DNA from: Lachnospiraceae bacterium MD308
GTDB taxonomy: Bacteria; Bacillota; Clostridia; Lachnospirales; Lachnospiraceae
Assembly (NCBI GenBank): GCA_010206225.2
Contig: VIQU02000002.1
Coordinates: forward strand, 62,480 to 126,479
Length of the DNA: 64,000 nucleotides
Reading direction: 5' to 3'
Shown: piece by piece, positions 36,998 to 46,172 of the stretch
How positions within the stretch are numbered: position 1 is the stretch's first letter
Layout of the letters: each line of letters begins with the position of its first letter
Translations under genes and position numbers: made by a program
Notes under the pieces: generated by a model
Told to the model about the DNA's origin: nothing
The model's database searches: none
What the model saw: only the letters and a program-made list of their open reading frames with translations

Positions 36998-37113
36998 CCA
37001 ATATACTAAATGATTTTCACAATTTCTGTAACGAAAACGATATTTTTAGGATATACAAGTATACAGTTCACATGGTAAACGGCAATATACTACAGGTAAA
37101 GCGAGGTGAGGAA

Positions 37114-37587
37114 ATGTTAAATTTGGATGCGGCGTACAGAGAGCATGCCCAGACAGTATATCGCTTTTTAATGTCTTTGTGCTATGAAGACGAGACGGCA
37201 AAGGAGCTTACGCAGGAGACTTTTTATCAGGCGGTACGCTGTGCCAACAAGTACGACGGAACATGCAAGGTGTCAACGTGGCTGTGCCAGATTGCAAAGC
37301 ACCTCTGGTATAAGGAACTAGAGCGAAAGAAAAAGAAGGGAACAGCAGCACTAGATGAGAACATGGTGTCCGATAAAAAACCGCTGGATGAGGAGTTGTG
37401 TATCCGGGAGGAGAAGATGGAACTGTTTAAAAAGGTACATGTTTTGGATGAAACGGCGAAGGAGGTTGTCCTTCTGCGGCTGACAGGAGCATTTTCTTTT
37501 CGGGAGATCGCAGAATTGTTCGGAAAGAATGAAAACTGGGCAAGAGTAACATTTTACCGGGCAAAACAGAAAATTGTGAAAGGATGA
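37114..37587 (+). CDS. ECF-type RNA polymerase sigma factor
   Basis: About 157 residues with region 2 (AAYREHAQTVYRFLMSLCYEDETAKELTQETFYQAV, then VSTWLCQIAKHLWY) and region 4 (VVLLRLTGAFSFREIAELFGKNENWARVTFYRAKQKI) and nothing between but a short linker, the minimal ECF form. GAGGTGAGG at 37103-37111 sets ATG 37114; the earlier in-frame ATG at 37072 is unsupported. It overlaps the following anti-sigma gene by 4 bp (ATGA), so the two are co-translated. The stimulus is likely envelope-related, judging from the membrane-anchored partner. Confidence 0.9.
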   Translation: MLNLDAAYREHAQTVYRFLMSLCYEDETAKELTQETFYQAVRCANKYDGTCKVSTWLCQIAKHLWYKELERKKKKGTAALDENMVSDKKPLDEELCIREEKMELFKKVHVLDETAKEVVLLRLTGAFSFREIAELFGKNENWARVTFYRAKQKIVKG

Positions 37588-38321
37588 TGAATAGGATGAT
37601 GAATAGGATGGAGTGTAGTATTATAAGAGATCTGTTCCCGAGTTATATAGACGGACTGACAAGTGAGGAGGGTAATCATATTATTGAAGAGCATTTGAGG
37701 GAGTGTACAGAATGCAGGGAGTTTCTGGAAGGTATGAAAGCAGATCTTGCATCGGTTAAATATGTCGAGCTGAATAAAGCTCAGGCAAAGGCAGAGATCA
37801 GTGTTTTTAAGAAGATAAGAAGAAGGATGATTTATGCGGTTATCATTACGGCGGTTGTGGCTGCCGTGCTATGTGACGTATATATCGGCTATTTCACCGG
37901 CGGGGTCAGTACGCTGCCCGGCGAGGTGGAAGTTACTTATAGGAATGTAGACGGAGTAGTAACCGTCGGGCTTATACCTAAAAAGAACGATGTGTATATT
38001 CAGGGAGGATCTCAAGTGAGTTCAGATTACCCTGAAGAAGGATTCGATGAGCAGATTACTCCGATTAACTGTCATATCAGCCCGCGGACAATCCCGAAGG
38101 AGCAAAGAGGATTTTACCTGAGATATATATTCAGAGACGACGGGACTGTCATATATGAGAATTCATATGCTGATCTAATTGAACTTCAGGGAGATGAGGA
38201 GCTGAATATAGAGTTTGGAATCAAGACGGCGTCAATGACAGTAAGCGACTTTCGTACAGAGGAGGGGGCTGAAAAACTGAGACAATGGCTGAAAACGGAG
38301 GAAGAGGAATTGAAGGACTGA
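37584..38321 (+). CDS. Membrane-anchored anti-sigma factor with zf-HC2-type zinc finger
   Basis: A 245-residue protein. The N-terminal region carries the zinc-finger motif HIIEEHLRECTECREF (H-x3-C-x2-C), then one membrane helix (RMIYAVIITAVVAAVLCDVYIGYF, about residues 88-111), then an extracytoplasmic beta-rich domain. It would hold the sigma factor encoded just upstream at the membrane. The start region contains a tandem 12-bp duplication, so ATGs at 37584, 37587, 37596, 37599 and 37608 are all in frame; 37584 gives the usual 4-bp overlap. The C-terminal sensory domain resembles nothing I can name. Confidence 0.85.
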   Translation: MMNRMMNRMECSIIRDLFPSYIDGLTSEEGNHIIEEHLRECTECREFLEGMKADLASVKYVELNKAQAKAEISVFKKIRRRMIYAVIITAVVAAVLCDVYIGYFTGGVSTLPGEVEVTYRNVDGVVTVGLIPKKNDVYIQGGSQVSSDYPEEGFDEQITPINCHISPRTIPKEQRGFYLRYIFRDDGTVIYENSYADLIELQGDEELNIEFGIKTASMTVSDFRTEEGAEKLRQWLKTEEEELKD

Positions 38322-38442
38322 GACTTGTGCAGGACATTGTAAATGGATAGAAATAATCATTTCTCCGTCTGTACATTTCGGAAAATTTTATATATAATAA
38401 AAACGGCAATAATAATATTATATATAAGGGAGGTTTTCACCG

Positions 38443-39327
38443 ATGGAAATCAGAGAAGGCTTTATGCCGTACTTAGAGTACAAAACATATTATCGTATCG
38501 TGGGGAAAAAGACTGGTAATAAAAAGCCTTTGGTTCTCTTACACGGAGGACCGGGTTCTACACACAATTATTTTGAAACACTGGACAGGCTGGCAGAGGA
38601 AGACGGGCGTGAGATCGTGATGTACGATCAGATAGGATGCGGGGAGTCCTATGTAGAGAATCGGCCGGATCTTTGGAATGCAACAACATGGATCAATGAG
38701 CTGATTGCATTGAGAGAGCATCTCGGACTTGACGAGCTGCACCTTTTGGGTCAGTCATGGGGCGGAATGCTTCTTCTTGACTATGTGTGCAATCACAAGC
38801 CGGATGGACTTAAGAGCCTGATTCTTTCCAGTACACTTCCGGCATCCTGGATGTGGGGAATCGAGCAGCATCGTATGATCAAGGAGCTACCTCAAGAGAT
38901 GCAGGACGCTATTGAGAAAGCGACTTCGTCTAACGATTACAGCGATCCGGTTTATCAGGCGGCAGAGACAGAGTATATGCTCCGTCATGCGGCAGGCGCA
39001 GTGACCGAGGAGTCTCCGGAGTGTTTAAGACGTCCGGTTAAGAAGGGCGGCGAGGCGTATGTCGTAGGATGGGGACCGAATGAGTATACTCCGATGGGTA
39101 CACTGAAAGACTACGATGTGACAGAGCAGCTTAAGGATATCAAAGAGCCAACTCTCGTTATCAACGGCGGAAATGACTTGTGTACACCATATATTGCAAA
39201 ATATATGTATGACAGGATTCCGAATTCTGAGTGGGAGCTTTTCCGTACCTGCCGTCATATGTGTTTTGTAGAGGACAATGACAGATATGTAGAGCTTATG
39301 AAGGAGTGGCTGAATAAGAACGACTAA
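38443..39327 (+). CDS. Proline iminopeptidase-family alpha/beta hydrolase
   Basis: A 294-residue alpha/beta hydrolase of the S33 family. It has the oxyanion segment LLHGGPGSTHNYFE, the nucleophile elbow GQSWGG (S105), a lid domain, and the catalytic Asp and His expected in VINGGNDLCTPY and TCRHMCFVED. It releases N-terminal proline from peptides. No signal peptide, so cytosolic. AAGGGAGG lies 9 nt before ATG 38443. The neighbours are unrelated, and a hairpin closes the transcript. Confidence 0.9.
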   Translation: MEIREGFMPYLEYKTYYRIVGKKTGNKKPLVLLHGGPGSTHNYFETLDRLAEEDGREIVMYDQIGCGESYVENRPDLWNATTWINELIALREHLGLDELHLLGQSWGGMLLLDYVCNHKPDGLKSLILSSTLPASWMWGIEQHRMIKELPQEMQDAIEKATSSNDYSDPVYQAAETEYMLRHAAGAVTEESPECLRRPVKKGGEAYVVGWGPNEYTPMGTLKDYDVTEQLKDIKEPTLVINGGNDLCTPYIAKYMYDRIPNSEWELFRTCRHMCFVEDNDRYVELMKEWLNKND

Positions 39328-39358
39328 AGAGTTGGTAAATAGCAATCAAACAGCAGGA

Positions 39359-39394
39359 GGGACATTCCAAAATAAAAAGGAATGTCCCTTCCTT
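39359..39394. terminator. Hairpin between convergent genes
   Basis: GGGACATTCC (39359-39368) pairs with GGAATGTCCC (39379-39388) around a 10-nt A-rich loop. The T run is short, so its strength is uncertain, but it lies between the convergent iminopeptidase and SDR genes. Confidence 0.6.
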
Positions 39395-40124
39395 ATAGGT
39401 ATCCTCCGTCTATTCCGATGATCTGTCCCGTCAGATATTCCGGTGCGTTTGCCAGATCCCATATCACTTTTGCAACCTCATCAGGCGAGCCAAAACGCCC
39501 CATAGGAATCTCATACGCAAGGTTTTGACGCTCTTCCTCATTCAACTGTCCATTCATAACAGTGTCGATCACCCCTGGAGCAAGTGCATTTACCTGTATA
39601 TTGCTCGGTGCAAGCTCCTTCGCCAGCGCACGGGTCAGCCCGTTAACACCAGACTTGGAGGCAGAGTAAGCCGCTTCACAGGAGGCTCCTGAGACGCCCC
39701 ACATAGAAGAGACGTTGATGATCCGTCCCCGCTTTTCAGACACCATGGCAGGAATCGCAGCACGGCAGCAGTAGAACACAGAAGAAAGATTTGTTCGTAT
39801 CACATTATCCCATTCTTCATCACTCATATCGCTCAAAAGTCCGATATGTGAAATCCCTGCATTATTTACCAATACATCAAGCCGTCCGTATGTCCCTCTG
39901 ATTTTATCGAATATCCTTCGTACATCCTTTGGATTGCCCGCATCTCCCATTACAATCTCACAGGAACCAGTCTTCATAGAATCAATTTGCATTCTTACGT
40001 CTTCAAGTTCATCTATTGATTTTCGGCAATTTAAAAAAACGTGATAATTGTTCTTTGCAAAATGAAGAGCAATGCTTCTCCCGATTCCTCTGGATGCCCC
40101 TGTGATCAGAATACATTTTCTCAT
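39393..40124 (-). CDS. Short-chain dehydrogenase/reductase (FabG-like)
   Basis: A 243-residue classical SDR. Cofactor motif GASRGIG near the N-terminus, NNAG, catalytic serine in INVSSMWG, and the YSASK tyrosine-lysine pair; it ends GQIIGIDGGYL like FabG proteins. It would reduce a keto group with NAD(P)H. No fatty-acid synthesis genes are near, so a dedicated FabG role is not supported; elongation-independent 3-oxoacyl or sugar reduction are alternatives. It is divergent from the RND pump gene. Confidence 0.88.
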   Translation of the reverse strand: MRKCILITGASRGIGRSIALHFAKNNYHVFLNCRKSIDELEDVRMQIDSMKTGSCEIVMGDAGNPKDVRRIFDKIRGTYGRLDVLVNNAGISHIGLLSDMSDEEWDNVIRTNLSSVFYCCRAAIPAMVSEKRGRIINVSSMWGVSGASCEAAYSASKSGVNGLTRALAKELAPSNIQVNALAPGVIDTVMNGQLNEEERQNLAYEIPMGRFGSPDEVAKVIWDLANAPEYLTGQIIGIDGGYL

Positions 40125-40295
40125 AATATCTCCTGTTATCTAAACAAAATATTAAATTTGTCTAAATATGCAATTAAATTGAATTTCTTAAACAATTATT
40201 ATACACTACAATCATTGCCATTTAAAGCGCCAAGTGATATTATTTACATATTAGTTTTTGATGATCTTATATGATAGAAGGAGTTATGTTATCCA

Positions 40296-43200
40296 ATGCT
40301 TTCAAAATTCAGTGTAAAAAAACCTTATACAGTTGTGGTGGGTGTTGTCTTGATCATTATTCTGGGTGTTGTTTCATTTACAAAGATGACCGTGGATCTG
40401 CTTCCCAGTATGAATCTGCCCTATGCAATTGTGATGACGACTTATCCGGGTGCGAGTCCGGAGGAGGTAGAGGAGATTGTGACAAAGCCTGTGGAGCAGA
40501 CGATGGCGACGGTCAGCAATATCAAGGATATTATGTCTGTGTCCAGTGAGAATGCCTCCACTGTCGTTATGGAATTTGAGCAGACTTCAAATATGGATTC
40601 TGTAACGATCGAAATGAGAGAGAGTCTGGATCAGATTAAAGGGTTTTGGCCGGATGAGGTGACGAATCCTATGATCATTAAGCTGAATCCAGATATGATG
40701 CCGGTGCTTGTTGCGGCAGTGAGCGCAAAGGGCGACAGTACTTCTCAGGTCAGTAAGACGATTGAGGATAAAGTGGTGCCGGAGATCGAGAGCGTAGAGG
40801 GTGTTGCTTCTGTATCAGTAACAGGAAGCATTGAGGAAACCGTTGAGATTACAGTGAACGAGGATAAGATAGATGAGATCGGCGATGACATCAAGGCTGA
40901 GATGAAGAAGCAGCTTGATGATGCGAAAAGCGCTCTGAATAAGGCGAAAAAGCAGGTTCAAAGTGGGAAAAGCTCATTAGCATCAAGCAAGAAAAAAGCG
41001 GCTGCCGGTATGGAAAAGGCAGAGTCTGAAGTTTCTGTTAAGAGTGAGGAGCTTAAGCAGGCACAGCTTGAGCTGACTGAAAAAAAGGCAGAGCTTAATG
41101 TGCAGGAGACGCAGCTTAATCAGAATCTTGCACTGATTCAGACCGGAAAAAAAGAAGCGCAGGAACAGCTTGACAGTCTGACACAGGCGAAGGAGTCTTA
41201 TGATGCCCTGAAGAATCAATACGATTCAATCCCGGAGGGAACTCCCGGAAAGGAGGAGATTGGACAGCAGCTCGCTCAGATGGAAGAGGCGATGCAGAAT
41301 TATGATACTACATATAATACCCTGACTGAGACGATAAAACAGCTTGACAAACAGGAAAAGCAGATGCTTAATGCTCAGACACAGCTAAGTGCCGGCAAGG
41401 ATCAGTTAAGCAAGATAGAAAAGCAGGTAAATGACGGGGCTATGTCTCTTGCGCAGGCAAGGGGGAAGCTTGCCTCGGCGCAGCTTCAGGCGGCAGTCGG
41501 AATCGGCGAAGGTACGGCACAGCTTGCAGCAGGGGAGTCCGCGCTCAAAATGCAGGAAGAGCAGCTTAAATCGGCTGAAAAAGAAGCGGAGAACAGCGTG
41601 AAGGTAGAAGATATCCTGTCTGTAGATACAGTCAAAACGATGCTTTCTGCGCAGAATTTCAGTATGCCGGCAGGATATGTCAAGGAAGACGGCATCGATT
41701 ATCTTGTGCGGGTAGGCGATAAATTTAAGAGCGTCGACGAGCTTAAGAATTTTACGCTTTTGGATATGGAGGATATTGATCCGGTGAAGCTTACGGATGT
41801 TGCGTCTGTGAAGCTTGTGAATAATTCAGATGAAACCTATGCTAAGATCAATGGGAAGCCGGGGCTGATGCTGAGCATTCAGAAACAGACAGGCTATTCG
41901 ACGGGAGATGTCAGCGACAAGGTTTTAGAAAGATTTGAGCAGATACGTAAGGATCATGAAGATATCCATGCGGTAACTCTGATGGATCAGGGAGTTTACA
42001 TCGATATGATCGTGAATTCTGTTCTTCAGAACCTTCTTTACGGGGCGGTTCTTGCTATCCTTATCTTGCTTGTATTCTTGAAGAGTGTCCGTTCCACGCT
42101 AGTGATTGCATGTTCGATTCCGATCAGTATTGTGACGGCGCTCGTGGCTATGTATTTTACAGGGATTACGCTGAATATCATTTCGTTGTCAGGATTGGCA
42201 TTGGGAGTCGGAATGCTGGTAGATAATTCAATTGTTGTAATTGAGAATATTTATCGTATGAGAAATGATGAAGGCGCTTCGGCAAAGAAGGCTGCCATGC
42301 TCGGGGCGAGTCAGGTAAGCGGTGCGATCATGGCATCGACGCTTACGACGGTATGTGTATTCCTTCCAATTGTGTTTACAGAAGGGATCACAAGGCAGTT
42401 GTTTGTAGATATGGGACTTACTATAGCGTACTCTCTTCTGGCAAGCCTTTTGGTTGCCCTTACAGTTGTGCCGATGATGTCGGCGGGGCTTCTTCGGAAA
42501 ACAAAGCAGAAAGAAAGTAAACTTTTTGTTAACATTAAAGAAGTTTATGGAAAAGTTCTCGCAATAGCTTTAAAATTAAAAGTGTTAGTACTGCTTGGAG
42601 CATTGGCATTATTTGTGGGAAGCGCTGTTTTGGCAGTGTCCAACGGAACGGAATTTATGCCGCAGATGGAAAGTACGCAGATAAGCATGACTTTGGAGAC
42701 AGAGGAAGGAACCAGCCTTGATGATACTGCAAAGGAAGCGGATAAGGTGATGGATATCCTCGGCGGTATAGACGATATTGAAGATGTAGGCGCGCTCGTA
42801 GCTTCTTCTGACATGATGGGGACACAGGTAGAGACAAATGTCATTTCTTTCTATGCAATTACGAAGGAAAGTCCGTCTCTTTCTAATAAACAGCTTCAAA
42901 AGAAGATTGAAAAGCTGACAAAAGATATTAACGGAGAACTGACAGTCAACATGTCTAATATGGACATGAGCGCTCTTGGAAGCTCAGGTATCAATGTTGA
43001 AATCCGAGGAAAGGATCTGGACAGGCTTCAGGAGATTGCAAAGGATGTTAAAAAGCTGGTAGAGGATACGAAGGGAACGCAGAATGTATCTGACGGAACA
43101 GAGGATAATACAGAGGAGCTGCGTGTAGTTGTCAATAAGGATAAGGCAGCAAAGCAGGGTCTTACTGTTGCGCAGGTGTATCAGGAGCTGTATGGCAGGC

Positions 43201-44096
43201 TTGCCGAGCCGTCATCGGCGATGACTCTTGGAACAGATACGCAGGATTATGATGTATATGTGAAGGATGATGAGAATGAGAGCCTGACGAGAGAGGATAT
43301 CCGTAAGATCAAGCTTACGGTGACAAAGCAGGACGGGACGACGAAAAAGGTAAATCTGTCTAAGGTGGCGGATTTTGTGGATGCGTCCGGACTGCAGTCC
43401 ATTAACAGAAAGGCGCAGACGAGGTATATGTCCGTGACCGCGGAAATTAAGGAAGATGATAATATCGGACTGGTCAGCAACCGGGTGAAGAAGGCCCTGA
43501 ATGATTATGATACACCGGAAGGATATGAGGTGGAGATGACCGGAGAGGATGAGACGATCAATGAGGCGATGATAGAGCTGTTTAAGATGCTGGCGCTTGC
43601 ACTGGTATTTATGTACCTGATCATGGTAGCGCAGTTTCAGTCACTCCGCTCACCATTTATCATTATGTTTACAGTTCCGCTTGCATTTACAGGAGGACTG
43701 CTTGCACTTTGGATTGCGGATATGCCGGTCAGTGTGATCGCAATGATTGGGTTTGTTATGCTGTCGGGTATTATCGTTAATAACGGAATTGTATTTATCG
43801 ATTATACGAACCAGCTTATTGCGGAAGGAAGATCTAAAAAGGCAGCATTGGTAGAGGCGGGAAAGACAAGGCTTCGGCCAATCGTTATGACGGCGCTGAC
43901 TACGATTCTTGGCTTGTGTACGATGGCAGTCGGAGTCGGTATGGGTTCAGATATGGTTCAGCCGATGGCGGTTGTAACAATTGGAGGACTGATATACGGA
44001 ACAATCTTGACACTGATCGTTGTTCCATGTATCTTTGATTTATTTCACAGAAAGGAGAAAGCGAGGCTGAGAGAGGGAATAGAAAAGGATGATTAA
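40296..44096 (+). CDS. RND-family efflux permease with an inserted long coiled coil
   Basis: A 1266-residue transporter, about 220 residues longer than AcrB-type proteins. The N-terminal helix (KPYTVVVGVVLIIILGVVSF) and porter repeats are normal (GASPEEVEEIVTKPVE). A lysine/glutamate/glutamine-rich coiled coil spans roughly residues 200-430 (SALNKAKKQVQSGKSSL to AGESALKMQEEQL), inserted in the first extracytoplasmic loop. The membrane bundles follow (LSGLALGVGMLVDNSIVVIENIYR; second half MIGFVMLSGIIVNNGIVFIDYTNQ) with the proton-relay aspartate region. With no outer membrane expected, the coiled coil may replace the separate adaptor. ATG 40296 is 171 bp from the divergent SDR start. Confidence 0.92.
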   Translation: MLSKFSVKKPYTVVVGVVLIIILGVVSFTKMTVDLLPSMNLPYAIVMTTYPGASPEEVEEIVTKPVEQTMATVSNIKDIMSVSSENASTVVMEFEQTSNMDSVTIEMRESLDQIKGFWPDEVTNPMIIKLNPDMMPVLVAAVSAKGDSTSQVSKTIEDKVVPEIESVEGVASVSVTGSIEETVEITVNEDKIDEIGDDIKAEMKKQLDDAKSALNKAKKQVQSGKSSLASSKKKAAAGMEKAESEVSVKSEELKQAQLELTEKKAELNVQETQLNQNLALIQTGKKEAQEQLDSLTQAKESYDALKNQYDSIPEGTPGKEEIGQQLAQMEEAMQNYDTTYNTLTETIKQLDKQEKQMLNAQTQLSAGKDQLSKIEKQVNDGAMSLAQARGKLASAQLQAAVGIGEGTAQLAAGESALKMQEEQLKSAEKEAENSVKVEDILSVDTVKTMLSAQNFSMPAGYVKEDGIDYLVRVGDKFKSVDELKNFTLLDMEDIDPVKLTDVASVKLVNNSDETYAKINGKPGLMLSIQKQTGYSTGDVSDKVLERFEQIRKDHEDIHAVTLMDQGVYIDMIVNSVLQNLLYGAVLAILILLVFLKSVRSTLVIACSIPISIVTALVAMYFTGITLNIISLSGLALGVGMLVDNSIVVIENIYRMRNDEGASAKKAAMLGASQVSGAIMASTLTTVCVFLPIVFTEGITRQLFVDMGLTIAYSLLASLLVALTVVPMMSAGLLRKTKQKESKLFVNIKEVYGKVLAIALKLKVLVLLGALALFVGSAVLAVSNGTEFMPQMESTQISMTLETEEGTSLDDTAKEADKVMDILGGIDDIEDVGALVASSDMMGTQVETNVISFYAITKESPSLSNKQLQKKIEKLTKDINGELTVNMSNMDMSALGSSGINVEIRGKDLDRLQEIAKDVKKLVEDTKGTQNVSDGTEDNTEELRVVVNKDKAAKQGLTVAQVYQELYGRLAEPSSAMTLGTDTQDYDVYVKDDENESLTREDIRKIKLTVTKQDGTTKKVNLSKVADFVDASGLQSINRKAQTRYMSVTAEIKEDDNIGLVSNRVKKALNDYDTPEGYEVEMTGEDETINEAMIELFKMLALALVFMYLIMVAQFQSLRSPFIIMFTVPLAFTGGLLALWIADMPVSVIAMIGFVMLSGIIVNNGIVFIDYTNQLIAEGRSKKAALVEAGKTRLRPIVMTALTTILGLCTMAVGVGMGSDMVQPMAVVTIGGLIYGTILTLIVVPCIFDLFHRKEKARLREGIEKDD

Positions 44097-44136
44097 GTAA
44101 ATAGTCTGGGTGTTAAGATGAATATAGTGAGGCAGC

Positions 44137-44718
44137 ATGGGAATGGAACGAAATCTGGAAATGTCAGAAGAGGAGATTAGAATGATTAACAAAGCAAGGG
44201 AGTTTGCGACAAAGGCACATGAAGGGCAGGTTCGTAAGGGGACGAACAGACCTTATATCGTGCATCCGATTGAAGTTGGGGACATTGTGTCATCCATGAC
44301 GCAGGATGCAGAGGTGATAAGCGCCGCATTGCTACATGATACGATTGAGGACTGTGAGCACGTATCCAGGATGTTGCTGGCGGAGGAATTTTCTGAACGC
44401 GTAGCGAATATGGTTGCACAGGAAAGTGAAGACAAATCTAAGACATGGATGGAACGAAAGAGAGCGACGATTGAGCATATCAGAAATGCGCCCCATGAGG
44501 TGAAGTTGATTTGTCTTGCGGACAAGCTGTCTAATATACGTGATATTGACAGGGATTATCCGGTGCTTGGCGATGAGTTGTGGAACAGATTCCGGATGAA
44601 GGACAAGGATACGATCGGCTGGTATTACAAAGGAGTCAGGGATTCTCTTGAAGATACTCTGAATACACTGAAGCCGTATGAAGAATATTGCATGCTGATT
44701 AAAAAGAATTTTGGGTAA
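44137..44718 (+). CDS. HD-domain phosphohydrolase (RelA/SpoT-like N-terminal hydrolase fold)
   Basis: A 193-residue HD protein. The metal ligands are visible in AREFATKAHEGQVRKGTNRPYIVHPIEVG (histidine), LLHDTIEDCE (the HD pair) and CLADKLSNIRDID (aspartate). The layout matches the hydrolase domain of SpoT, or small alarmone hydrolases and related nucleotide phosphohydrolases, without a synthetase domain. The start may be ATG 44137 (poor GAGG) or ATG 44182, which has AGGAG at 44171-44175 and would give 178 residues. It lies 40 bp after the RND gene, but a functional link is unlikely. Confidence 0.85.
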   Translation: MGMERNLEMSEEEIRMINKAREFATKAHEGQVRKGTNRPYIVHPIEVGDIVSSMTQDAEVISAALLHDTIEDCEHVSRMLLAEEFSERVANMVAQESEDKSKTWMERKRATIEHIRNAPHEVKLICLADKLSNIRDIDRDYPVLGDELWNRFRMKDKDTIGWYYKGVRDSLEDTLNTLKPYEEYCMLIKKNFG

Positions 44719-44728
44719 ACGGGATTAG

Positions 44729-44771
44729 AAAGGAATGGCATCTGTTTTGAAGGCAGATATCATTCCTTTTT
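44729..44771. terminator. Bidirectional terminator between convergent genes
   Basis: AAAGGAATG (44729-44737) pairs with CATTCCTTT (44761-44769) and an inner ATCTG/CAGAT stem continues it, followed by a T run. It separates the HD gene from the flavodoxin gene. Confidence 0.85.
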
Positions 44772-44817
44772 GGTTCGATTTGGTCTGCTTTGACAGTCCA
44801 GTCTGTGAATACGGCAG

Positions 44818-45357
44818 TTATTTGTCTTGTGAAATATATGTTATGATCGGTTCTATGTATTTTTCAGACGAAATATCAAAGGAGCTGGAAATTCTCTTCT
44901 CAAGTTCAAAGTCTTTTTTGGTTTTATCCTTTTTGCTTTTCAACATGGCTGCGAGACCTTTCATCATTATTTTGTCAGTAAAGGACATTTTTTCATAACA
45001 TAATCCTGCCGGCAGATAAAAATGAGGCAGATGAGCCAGTTCGTCTATGGTCAGGTTGTTTTTCCACAGTCTGTCTATCGCTTCTTTTTCCGCATCGGAG
45101 GCTGCACCTGTAACAAACAGGATATCTGGTCTGGTTCCTCTGTATCGATGGAGCGTTTTGCGGAATTTTTTTAATCCGTCAATGGAATTGGCATGTGCCC
45201 GCGTCCCAAAGATGATCGTGTCAAAATCAGACAGGGAAACGGATTTTATGTGCTTAAGATCTACGGCAGTACAATTGAGCCTTTTTGCTAGAAGTACAGC
45301 ATATTTTTGTGTGAATCCTGTACTGCTTTTGTATATAATCAGTATTTTCGGCTTCAT
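44818..45357 (-). CDS. Flavodoxin-family protein
   Basis: A 179-residue protein with the FMN phosphate loop near the N-terminus (LIIYKSSTGFTQKYA) and the second loop TIIFGTRAHANSIDG; it resembles the Flavodoxin_5/HemG-like group. The C-terminal 50 residues are helical and basic (KIMMKGLAAMLKSKKDKTKK). It would act as an electron carrier or FMN-dependent oxidoreductase in the cytosol. It starts 4 bp after the TetR gene, so the two form an operon, and the TetR probably controls it through the palindrome upstream. Confidence 0.8.
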   Translation of the reverse strand: MKPKILIIYKSSTGFTQKYAVLLAKRLNCTAVDLKHIKSVSLSDFDTIIFGTRAHANSIDGLKKFRKTLHRYRGTRPDILFVTGAASDAEKEAIDRLWKNNLTIDELAHLPHFYLPAGLCYEKMSFTDKIMMKGLAAMLKSKKDKTKKDFELEKRISSSFDISSEKYIEPIITYISQDK

Positions 45358-45361
45358 AGAC

Positions 45362-45928
45362 TTACTCCTTATCTTCTAAAGTCTGCTTTAAAAAGGCCCG
45401 GTATGCAGTTTCCTGTCTGGCAAAGATTTCATCAGGTGAGATGCCGGGGGTGGTTACGGAGAAAATAGTCCCTATGCCTATCGTATATATAAGCATATTC
45501 AGATGAAGCGATTTTGCCTGCGGTAGGCTGATATTTAATCTATCAGCGATCGATTTGGCTGTTTTTATATCTGTTTCCGATTGATACAGCTCCTCCAAAG
45601 AAGAAATATCATCTCTCGGACGCAGAATGAACATCTTGAAAATATTTGGTTCTTCTTTGGCAAGACGGACAAATGCATGTCCGGTACTCGGAAACGGATT
45701 GTCAGGATCAGTATGTTCCTTGAGATATTGCTGTACAAAGCAGCCCGCCTTTTTCATGACATCTGAGCGAAGACTTCCCATATTGCTGCAATAACTGTAG
45801 ATAGGCTGTACAGAGCAACCAAGCTTCTCTGCAATATTTTTTACGATAACCTGTTCCATACCGTCGTTTCTGGCTAATTCAAATGCGGCGTCTATAACCA
45901 TATCCTTTGTGACCTTTTGCTTTGGCAT
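45362..45928 (-). CDS. TetR/AcrR-family regulator (WHG-type ligand domain)
   Basis: A 188-residue TetR protein. The N-terminal helix-turn-helix is intact (KDMVIDAAFELARNDGMEQVIVKNIAEKLGCSVQPIYSYCSNMGSL). The C-terminal ligand domain resembles the WHG group (FVRLAKEEPNIFKMFIL). It is followed after 4 bp by the flavodoxin gene. A very long perfect palindrome lies 19-59 bp ahead of its start, which suggests autorepression. The inducer is unknown. Confidence 0.88.
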   Translation of the reverse strand: MPKQKVTKDMVIDAAFELARNDGMEQVIVKNIAEKLGCSVQPIYSYCSNMGSLRSDVMKKAGCFVQQYLKEHTDPDNPFPSTGHAFVRLAKEEPNIFKMFILRPRDDISSLEELYQSETDIKTAKSIADRLNISLPQAKSLHLNMLIYTIGIGTIFSVTTPGISPDEIFARQETAYRAFLKQTLEDKE

Positions 45929-45946
45929 TACTTTACCTCTCTCTAA

Positions 45947-45987
45947 TATAATTCATTTATATAAAGTGATTATATAAATGAATTATA
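45947..45987. promoter_or_regulatory. 41-bp perfect palindrome, likely TetR operator
   Basis: The arm TATAATTCATTTATATAA (45947-45964) and its exact reverse complement (45970-45987) are 18 bp long with a 5-bp centre. It sits directly upstream of the TetR/flavodoxin operon and contains TATAAT-like sequence on both strands, so a bound repressor would block both directions. Confidence 0.65.
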
Positions 45988-46096
45988 TATAAAAGAAAAG
46001 GCAATGTCAAGAATTAAAAATATATCTGTTTGAATTATAGATATTTTATAAGACACAATCAGAAATGTTGTTAATCTTTATACGGCTGTCAGACTC

Positions 46097-46126
46097 TTGA
46101 CAACGATAAATTGCGGGGAGTAGAAT
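46097..46126 (+). promoter_or_regulatory. Sigma-A promoter of the CxCxxC protein gene
   Basis: Perfect TTGACA (46097-46102), an 18-bp spacer and TAGAAT (46121-46126), about 45 bp before the start codon. Confidence 0.65.
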
Positions 46127-46172
46127 GAAGAAAGGAAACTAGAGGAGTTTTTGAGATGAAAGGAAGAAAACT

